From: Caproicibacterium amylolyticum
GTDB lineage: Bacteria > Bacillota > Clostridia > Oscillospirales > Acutalibacteraceae
Assembly: GCF_014467055.1 (NCBI RefSeq)
Contig: NZ_CP060696.1
Span: 1,116,001-1,180,000 of the forward strand
DNA: 64,000 nucleotides
Direction of reading: 5' to 3'
Position 1 is the stretch's first letter, and each line of letters begins with the position of its first letter. The position numbers and the translations under genes were made by a program. The notes below the pieces were generated by a model. The model saw nothing but the letters and a program-made list of their open reading frames with translations, had not been told where the DNA came from and searched no databases. Of this stretch, positions 58,386 to 64,000 are shown piece by piece.

Positions 58386-58500
58386 AAATTTACCGAAAAA
58401 ATAATATTATTTTAGCTGGATAAAGTGCAAAATTGCCAGAAATATGCGGTAAAGCTGCGTTGGGCATCCTTTATTCAGCCAAAAGCAGGAGGAAATACAG

Positions 58501-59895
58501 TTGGAACGGGTAAAAATTGCTGAACTCTATAAAAACAGCGAAGCGTTCGGCACAAAGACGATTACCGTCTGCGGCTGGGTACGCTCTGTGCGCGACAGCA
58601 AAACGCTTGGATTTATTGATTTGAATGACGGCAGCTGCTTTAAAGGGCTGCAAATTGTTTTTGAAGCGGAGAAAGTCGAAAATTTTGCAGAAGTCGCAAA
58701 ATATAATGTAGGCGCGGCCATCTGTGTAAAAGGCGAACTGCTGCTGACCCCGCAGGCAAAGCAGCCGTTTGAGCTGCATGCCACGGAAATCACACTGGAG
58801 GGCGCTTCCACACCGGACTATCCGCTGCAGAAAAAGCGCCACAGTGTGGAGTATCTGCGCAGCATTGCACATCTGCGCCCGCGCACTAATTTGTTTTCTG
58901 CCGCGTTCCGCGTGCGTTCAGCAGCAGCATACGGCATTCACAAGTTCTTTCAGGAGCAGGGCTTTGTTTATGCGCATACTCCACTGATTACCGCCAGCGA
59001 CTGCGAGGGCGCCGGTGAGATGTTCCGCGTGACAACGCTGGATCCTGCCAACCCGCCGCGCAAAGAAGACGGCACAGTGGACTTTAACGAGGACTTCTTC
59101 CAAAAGCCTGCGTCCCTGACAGTTTCCGGTCAGTTGGAAGCGGAGTGCATGGCAATGGCATTTGGCCAGGTTTACACCTTTGGCCCGACTTTCCGTGCAG
59201 AAAAATCCTACACACAGCGGCACGCAGCAGAATTTTGGATGATTGAGCCGGAAATCGCCTTTGCGGAGCTGGAAGACGTGATGGAACTTGCAGAAGCGAT
59301 GATGAAGTATGTCATCCGTTACGTCATGGATACCTGCCCGCAGGATTTGGCTTTCTGCAATCAGTTTGTGGACAAGGGCCTGCTTGACCGCCTGCAGAAT
59401 GTAGTGGACAATGACTTTGCACGTGTTACCTACACCGAAGCGGTGGAAATCCTGAAAAAACACAATGACAAGTTTGAATATAAAGTGGACTGGGGCACCG
59501 ACCTGCAGACTGAACACGAAAAGTTCCTGACCGAGCAGATTTATAAGCGTCCAGTGTTTGTCACGAATTATCCGGCGGAAATCAAAGCTTTCTATATGCG
59601 TGCCAATGAGGACGATAAGACTGTTGCCGCAGTTGACCTGCTAGTGCCCGGTATCGGCGAAATCATCGGCGGCAGCCAGCGCGAGGAGCGTCTGGATGTA
59701 CTGGAAACGAAAATGAAAAAGTTGGGCATGAACCCGGAGGACTACTGGTGGTATCTTGACCTGCGCCGCTACGGCAGCACACGTCACGGCGGTTACGGCC
59801 TTGGTTTTGAGCGCCTGATTATGTATTTGACCGGCATCCAGAATATCCGTGACGTGCTCCCATTCCCACGCACAACCGGCAGCGCAGAGTTTTAA
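58501..59895 (+). CDS. asnS: Asparaginyl-tRNA synthetase
   Basis: Charges tRNA-Asn. The 464-residue class IIb enzyme has an N-terminal OB anticodon-binding domain ([25 protein letters not shown], shown in part), motif 2 [25 protein letters not shown] and motif 3 [16 protein letters not shown]. The TTG start at 58501 has AGGAGG 8 bases upstream. A leader RNA stem precedes it and a structured RNA candidate follows its stop. Confidence 0.97.
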   Translation: MERVKIAELYKNSEAFGTKTITVCGWVRSVRDSKTLGFIDLNDGSCFKGLQIVFEAEKVENFAEVAKYNVGAAICVKGELLLTPQAKQPFELHATEITLEGASTPDYPLQKKRHSVEYLRSIAHLRPRTNLFSAAFRVRSAAAYGIHKFFQEQGFVYAHTPLITASDCEGAGEMFRVTTLDPANPPRKEDGTVDFNEDFFQKPASLTVSGQLEAECMAMAFGQVYTFGPTFRAEKSYTQRHAAEFWMIEPEIAFAELEDVMELAEAMMKYVIRYVMDTCPQDLAFCNQFVDKGLLDRLQNVVDNDFARVTYTEAVEILKKHNDKFEYKVDWGTDLQTEHEKFLTEQIYKRPVFVTNYPAEIKAFYMRANEDDKTVAAVDLLVPGIGEIIGGSQREERLDVLETKMKKLGMNPEDYWWYLDLRRYGSTRHGGYGLGFERLIMYLTGIQNIRDVLPFPRTTGSAEF

Positions 59896-59910
59896 CGCCA
59901 CACAAGCTCA

Positions 59911-60152
59911 TGGTTACTTTCTGTCGCTTTCTTAGAAAGCGACTAGGGTCGTGGCAGCGAAGCTCGCCACGATCTTGTACTTAGTATATTAAGAAGCAGG
60001 TCTGGGCTGCAAGCCCAGGGCCTTAGCAATTATGTGGCTTGTTTCAATGGACCGTTTCATGCGGAAAACCCTCGCAGAGGGTTCCCTTACGTACCTGACT
60101 TGATCGTGACCGGAAAAGAAGTTCGCTGCAGGAGCGCAGCGGGCTTCTTTTT
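59911..60152 (+). ncRNA. Candidate multibranched structured RNA with intrinsic terminator
   Basis: A 240-nt segment without a credible ORF holds nested helices. Long-range P1: 59911-59917 with 60106-60112. Hairpins: 59923-59931/59935-59943 (9 bp), 59947-59955/59966-59974 (9 bp with a G-T pair), 60002-60008/60012-60018 (7 bp), 60067-60073/60077-60083 (7 bp). A second long-range helix pairs 59994-60001 with 60093-60101 (one bulge) and abuts the CTGGGCT hairpin. The terminator GAAG..CGCTGC..GCAGCG..CTTC with TTTTTT ends it (60119-60152). Strand is set by the T-run. No own promoter is visible, so it may be the asnS 3' part or processed. The family is not recognised; the raiA motif and other large clostridial RNAs should be tested. 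Confidence 0.6.
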
Positions 60153-60238
60153 TATGCAATTCTGCGTGTCGCTTTCACCAAAAATGGCATAGTATAGACA
60201 CATACAGTTTGTGTATTTGCAAGATTTTGATTTTGCTC

Positions 60239-60267
60239 TTGCATTTTCCTTCGCTAATAGGTACAAT
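60239..60267 (+). promoter_or_regulatory. Promoter of the aminotransferase gene
   Basis: TTGCAT, 17-bp spacer, TACAAT, 54 bases before the start. Confidence 0.7.
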
Positions 60268-60320
60268 AGTAAAGGCTTATGACACGTTTTTGAGATATTG
60301 AGAAGTTGGGAGATGCATGT

Positions 60321-61604
60321 TTGTTGGAATTCCAGAAAATGTCCGAAAAAGAACTACAGAGTCTGAAAGCAGAACTTACAGAAAAATTTGAGGCGTGCAA
60401 AGCACAGGGCCTCAAGCTGAATATGGCGCGCGGTAAACCTGGCGCAGACCAGCTTGCCCTTTCTATGGGAATGCTTGATGCTCTGAATTCCAAGTCAGAC
60501 ATGAAAGCTTCTGACGGAATGGACTGCCGCAACTACGGTGAGCCGGACGGATTGCCGGAAATGCGGCAGCTGATGGGGCAGCTGATGGGTCTGCCGGCAG
60601 AGAATGTGATTGTTGGCGGTAATTCCAGCCTAAACATGATGTTTGACACCGTTTCCTGTGCGATGACCCATGGCTTGGCAGGTGAAAAGCCGTGGTGCCA
60701 GCAGGGAAAGCTCAAATTCCTCTGCCCGGCACCAGGCTATGACCGTCACTTTGCGGTAACAGAATATTTTGGTTTTGAGCTTATCACGGTTCCTATGCTG
60801 TCAACGGGGCCTGACATGGATGTAGTCGAGAAACTGACTGGCAGTGACGCTTCCATTAAGGGCATTTGGTGCGTACCGAAATATGCAAACCCGACCGGTA
60901 TTACATTTTCGGATGAAACAGTGCGTCGGTTTGCGGCACTGAAGCCTGCAGCACCGGATTTTCGCATTTTCTGGGATAACGCCTACTGCGTGCATGAACT
61001 GACGGATACACCGGATGTGTTGCTGAATTTGTGGGAGGAATGCCGCAAAAACGGCAATGAGGATTTGCCGCTGTTCTTTGCTTCCACCAGCAAAATTACA
61101 TTTCCGGGTGCCGGCATTGCAGCTATGGGCGCAAGTGAAAAAAACCTGAATACTCTGCGTGAACATTACAAATATCAGACGATTGGCCCGGATAAATTGA
61201 ATCAGTTGCGGCATCTGTCATTCCTGAAAAACATGGACGGCATTCATGCACAGATGCAGAAGCATCGTACGCTGATTGCACCCAAGTTTGAAGCGGTGGA
61301 AAAGACTTTTCAGGAACAGCTGGCAGGGAAGGGCATTGCCGAATGGACGAAGCCAAACGGCGGCTATTTTATCAGTGTGGATGTGCTGAACGGCTGTGCA
61401 AAACGTACCGTTGCTCTGTGCAAAGAGGCTGGCGTTACCCTGACTGGCGCGGGTGCGACTTATCCTTATAAAAAAGACCCGAATGACAGCAACATTCGTG
61501 TGGCACCGACTTACCCGCCGCTGGCGGAGATAAAAGCGGCGGCGGAACTGTTTTGCCTTTGTGCACAGCTTGCCGCCTGCGAAAAACTGCTGGAGAAAGC
61601 ATAA
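60321..61604 (+). CDS. Class I-like aminotransferase (aspartate aminotransferase subgroup Ic)
   Basis: A 427-residue PLP enzyme. The PLP Lys lies in FFASTSKITFPGAGIAAMG. Other landmarks are LNMARGKPGADQLALSMGML, NYGEPDGLPEMRQLMGQLMG, VGGNSSLNMMFDTVS, CVPKYANPTGITFSDE and DNAYCVHEL. The N-terminal ARGKP and PKYANPTG stretches match the AlvT/AspT-type (Corynebacterium aspartate aminotransferase) family, so aspartate-oxoglutarate transamination is the best guess. The TTG at 60321 has GGGAG 8 bases upstream. Own promoter; terminator at 61683. Confidence 0.9.
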   Translation: MLEFQKMSEKELQSLKAELTEKFEACKAQGLKLNMARGKPGADQLALSMGMLDALNSKSDMKASDGMDCRNYGEPDGLPEMRQLMGQLMGLPAENVIVGGNSSLNMMFDTVSCAMTHGLAGEKPWCQQGKLKFLCPAPGYDRHFAVTEYFGFELITVPMLSTGPDMDVVEKLTGSDASIKGIWCVPKYANPTGITFSDETVRRFAALKPAAPDFRIFWDNAYCVHELTDTPDVLLNLWEECRKNGNEDLPLFFASTSKITFPGAGIAAMGASEKNLNTLREHYKYQTIGPDKLNQLRHLSFLKNMDGIHAQMQKHRTLIAPKFEAVEKTFQEQLAGKGIAEWTKPNGGYFISVDVLNGCAKRTVALCKEAGVTLTGAGATYPYKKDPNDSNIRVAPTYPPLAEIKAAAELFCLCAQLAACEKLLEKA

Positions 61605-61682
61605 AATCTGCATATTTTGCATGAAAAAGGAGCTGCTCGCAAAAGGATGCTCCAATAAGGCAGTATAATCAAGTTTCAAGGA

Positions 61683-61711
61683 ACGGCATGATTTCGGTCA
61701 TGTCGTTTTTT
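61683..61711 (+). terminator. Terminator of the aminotransferase gene
   Basis: ACGGCATGA/TCATGTCGT with one G-T pair and TTTTTT. Confidence 0.8.
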
Positions 61712-61714
61712 CGC

Positions 61715-62026
61715 TTTTTACATCATTGAGCAGACATGCAGGAAGTATTTCCATACAGTCATAAACAACTTGCCTTCGATTTTCTCATACATCTTCTTGG
61801 CAGCACTTCACATTTTGCTCTGTACGGTATCCAGATACCAGCTCAAAAAATCATTCTGCTTCTGCGTAAATTCACCCTTTAGTTTCATTGCCCATTCCTG
61901 ATAGTCGACAACGAATGGGTTTTTAATCCTGCTTCTGGATGATATAATAAGGCGGTTGTTTTTGTTATAAATATAGTAACAGTGAGTCAAACGCAAATGC
62001 CGTTTTTTATTTCCAGAAATATTTGA
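61715..62026 (-). pseudogene. Possible decayed gene fragment
   Basis: On the minus strand a frame without a good start reads RIKNPFVVDYQEWAMKLK, GEFTQKQNDFLSWYLDTVQ, then SKM-stop (61808), and continues in the same frame after the stop as SAAKKMYEKIEGKLFMTVWK to a second stop near the hairpin at 61711. The amino acid composition looks protein-like across the internal stop, suggesting a nonsense-broken gene end. I do not recognise the parent protein. No start codon with a binding site is present. It lies in an AT-rich patch. Confidence 0.35.
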
Positions 62027-62086
62027 TCAATTAAGCAATATGTAGATTAAGAAAGAGTATTTCTTCGAAGAAAGGAAAAAACGAGA

Positions 62087-62617
62087 ATGAAATTGGCAGT
62101 GAATGAAAAAGAATTTTCAATAGAGCAATTATTAGGGAAAGGGAAAGGCGGCTATTCTTATCTGGTTTCTGATGGTGAGAAGGAATATGTACTTAAGCAA
62201 ATTCATCACGAGCCATGTGATTATTATCAGTTTGGAAATAAAATAGAAGCTGAAGTGAATGATTATAAACGTTTGGACAGTATAGGGATTCCAATTCCCA
62301 AAATGATTGATGTGGATATAAAAAATGAACGTATATTAAAAGAATATATAGAGGGAGAAACAATATATCAACTGGTACTTAATGACAAAATGCAAGCAGA
62401 ATATATAGAGCAGGCAAAAGCAATGTGCAAACTTCTTTATCCTGCCAACACAAATATTGATTATTTTCCAACAAACTTTGTAGTGCAGGATGGAATCATC
62501 TATTATATCGATTTCGAATGTAACAACTATACAGAAGAGTGGAATTTTGAAAATTGGGGAATTAAGTATTGGTCAAAAACGCCAGAGTTTATGGAGTACG
62601 TCCATAATTATAAATGA
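62087..62617 (+). CDS. Minimal protein-kinase-fold protein (176 residues)
   Basis: A compact kinase-like protein resembling the Bud32/RIO or aminoglycoside-kinase group. The glycine loop is LLGKGKGGYSYLV (residues 15-27), the ATP-binding Lys is in YVLKQIHH (Lys37), the catalytic loop is NIDYFPTNF (Asp125, Asn130; pattern D-x-x-P-x-N without the usual HR/HG), and the metal Asp is in YYIDFECNN (Asp142). The C-lobe is short. The substrate is unknown. The gene is clearly AT-richer than its neighbours, between decayed sequences, so recent acquisition is likely. AAAGGA lies 10 bases before the ATG. Confidence 0.72.
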   Translation: MKLAVNEKEFSIEQLLGKGKGGYSYLVSDGEKEYVLKQIHHEPCDYYQFGNKIEAEVNDYKRLDSIGIPIPKMIDVDIKNERILKEYIEGETIYQLVLNDKMQAEYIEQAKAMCKLLYPANTNIDYFPTNFVVQDGIIYYIDFECNNYTEEWNFENWGIKYWSKTPEFMEYVHNYK

Positions 62618-63203
62618 AAACTTTGATTTGTGAAGGGCTCAACAATTTTGAAGCGGTGAGAAGCGCTTGTATGGCATCAAGTAAAGTATATTTGGATTTT
62701 ATACTATACGAAATATGAAAAAAACTCGCCGACAGGATTGGCAAGGTTGGCGCACCGAAAACCGAATTGAAATCCAGATTCCTTTTCAAAATGTTTTCCG
62801 GGATGTACGCCTCCGGTTGGGACAGCTCCCTGGTGGAGAAGCAATACTGAATCGAGCAGGGCTGAATCAGGAAATAATCGGCTTGACAAACAAGAATTCG
62901 TGGGAACGAGACGATGATTATACCGCAAATGAATGAAGGCATAAATTTATTTTTAAAAAATGGGAAGATGGCATTGCACAAATTCCTTTTCAGGCACCGA
63001 AGAATAGCGGATTGCTGATGAAAACAAAATTCTTGATTAAGGCTTTATTGTAACCTCTCCAAAGGGGCAGTCCCTTTTCTGATTTAACAGAAAAACAAAC
63101 TGGAAACATTGACTTTCCTGTACAAAAAAACTATAATAGACTGTGTTACGTCTGCGAATATGCTTACTTTCGCGGAAAACAAAACACATTGGAGGACTTG
63201 CGC
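62618..63203 (+). other. AT-rich intergenic stretch, no confident gene
   Basis: 586 bases between the kinase-like gene and secD. Short open frames occur on both strands (for example 62715-62936 plus, 62589-62981 minus) but lack binding sites, family resemblance or conserved composition. One plus frame reads KLADRIGKVGAPKTELKSRF then FKMFSGMYASGWDSSLVEKQ before several stops, which looks like decayed coding sequence of unknown origin. The last 100 bases hold the secD promoter. Confidence 0.5.
63109..63137 (+). promoter_or_regulatory. Promoter of secD
   Basis: TTGACT, 17-bp spacer, TATAAT, 67 bases before the start. Confidence 0.8.
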
Positions 63204-64000
63204 ATGAAGCGAGCACGAAAACCGGTCTTTTTCATCGTTGCAATCCTCATCTTGGCCTTTACGTTCGTTTCCATTTCGGGCGTCTACTCTTACAAAGGCG
63301 ATACCAAGACGACCTATGTAAAAGGTGTCGGGGATATCAGATGGGGCATTGACATTAAAGGCGGTGTAGAGGCAACTTTTTCCCCTGAGTCAAACGGAGC
63401 AAGTGTGACAAAGGAGCAGATGGATTCCGCTAAATCCGTTATTGAAACACGGTTGGTACAGAACAACATTACCGACTACGAACTTTACGCGGATTACAGT
63501 CAGCACAAAATCATTACACGTTTTCCGTGGCAGAGCGGCGAAACAAACTTTGACCCGGAATCCGCCATCAAAGAACTGGCGGCTACATCCGTTCTGACCT
63601 TCCGCGAGGGAAGTGAGTATACCAACACCACTACCGGAAGTGATGGACAACCTATTCACACTACGCCAAAAGGCACTACAGCCAGCAGCATATTCCTCAA
63701 AGGCAGCGATGTAAAGTCTGCTCGCTCGGGTGTAACACAGGATTCTTCCACTGGTGCCACCCAGTATGTTGTGGAATTGGAACTGACATCTGACGGCGGG
63801 AAAAAGTTTGCGGATGCGACGAAAAAGGTTGCAAATGCAGGAAGCACGCTGTCTATCTGGATGGATGACACCATGATTTCCTCCGCAACAGTTGATAAAA
63901 CTAAATTCGGTGCCACCGGCATTACTGGCGGCAAGGCGGAAATCAGCGGCAACTTTACTTCTGAATCCGCCACAAAGTTGGCAAACCAGATTAACTCCGG
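63204..64000 (+). CDS. secD: Protein translocase subunit SecD, N-terminal part (runs off right edge)
   Basis: SecDF uses the proton gradient to help pull preproteins out of SecYEG. The 265 visible codons begin MKRARKPVFFIVAILILAFT, the first membrane segment, then the conserved D1-type motif DIRWGIDIKGGVEATFSP and a large extracytoplasmic region (SAKSVIETRLVQNNITDYEL; ATSVLTFREGSEY; GGKKFADATKKVANAG). GGAGG lies 8 bases before the ATG. The rest, and probably secF, lie beyond the window. Confidence 0.93.
   Translation, partial: MKRARKPVFFIVAILILAFTFVSISGVYSYKGDTKTTYVKGVGDIRWGIDIKGGVEATFSPESNGASVTKEQMDSAKSVIETRLVQNNITDYELYADYSQHKIITRFPWQSGETNFDPESAIKELAATSVLTFREGSEYTNTTTGSDGQPIHTTPKGTTASSIFLKGSDVKSARSGVTQDSSTGATQYVVELELTSDGGKKFADATKKVANAGSTLSIWMDDTMISSATVDKTKFGATGITGGKAEISGNFTSESATKLANQINS

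Noticed and set aside
58386..58500. T-box riboswitch before asnS
   Set aside because: No T-box consensus and no terminator/antiterminator pair; only a single long stem is visible.
62589..62981. Minus-strand open frame of 130 codons next to the kinase-like gene
   Set aside because: Overlaps the end of the kinase gene, lacks a convincing ribosome binding site and resembles no known protein.
1..64000. CRISPR array, complete insertion sequence, prophage or integrated plasmid
   Set aside because: No regularly spaced repeats, transposase, integrase or phage structural genes were seen; tRNA ends show no duplicated attachment-like copies.

Overview
The window is chromosomal DNA from a spore-forming, low-to-medium GC member of class Clostridia. 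An alpha/beta-type small acid-soluble spore protein, a BofC-like protein and a PdaB-like deacetylase point to sporulation. The gene orders sepF-ylmH-divIVA-ileS-lspA-rluA, miaB-ylbF-mutS-mutL-miaA and yqeG-aroQ-efp are Firmicute arrangements, and gene content and codon style suggest the Oscillospirales (Ruminococcaceae and relatives). The family assignment is inference. Most of the window is ordinary, densely packed housekeeping DNA. I see no CRISPR array, no complete insertion sequence and no prophage.

Layout. 0-5.6 kb: the N-terminal part of glucuronate isomerase runs off the left edge, divergent from an AraC regulator and an esterase; then a YjfB-like protein, a cupin protein and a large polytopic membrane protein. 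5.6-14.6 kb: two tRNA clusters (Ser, Ser; Thr, Asp, Trp) flank pta, a diguanylate cyclase, a CFI-box/HD/GNAT operon, a LacI regulator with a MATE exporter, and a DUF134-NifX fusion. 14.7-20.7 kb: rpsU, yqeG, aroQ, efp, a CD1247-type zinc-ribbon protein, and a Crp/Fnr regulator next to a three-gene ABC importer. 20.7-27.3 kb: a candidate structured leader RNA before a CapD/EpsC-type nucleotide-sugar enzyme, then envelope and spore genes ending in a class A penicillin-binding protein. 27.4-31 kb: hom-thrB-lysC. 31-41.9 kb: tRNA modification, mismatch repair and a PLP-binding protein. 41.9-49.5 kb: cell division, ileS, lspA, an RluA-type synthase, a Cof phosphatase and a ComEA-like protein. 49.6-58 kb: a small redox-type cluster, phosphofructokinase, the ppx-ppk polyphosphate pair and a nitrilase. 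58-64 kb: tRNA-Ser, asnS, a roughly 250-nt candidate structured RNA with its own terminator, an aminotransferase, an AT-rich patch with decayed sequence and a minimal kinase-like gene, and the start of secD.

How the genes work together: hom, thrB and lysC carry aspartate toward threonine. MutS and MutL form mismatch repair, and MiaA and MiaB act in succession on A37 of tRNA. SepF and DivIVA serve septum placement, next to lipoprotein processing (LspA). Ppx and Ppk turn over polyphosphate. Local regulators sit beside probable targets, often with visible palindromes or direct repeats over the promoters (AraC, LacI, Crp/Fnr, DUF134).

The most promising unexplained signals are the multibranched RNA candidate at about 59.9-60.15 kb, the leader RNA candidate at about 20.75-20.88 kb, and the DUF134-NifX fusion, which keeps a strong internal ribosome binding site and has two identical palindromes over its promoter. 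All structures were found by eye; no folding, covariation or database search was run.
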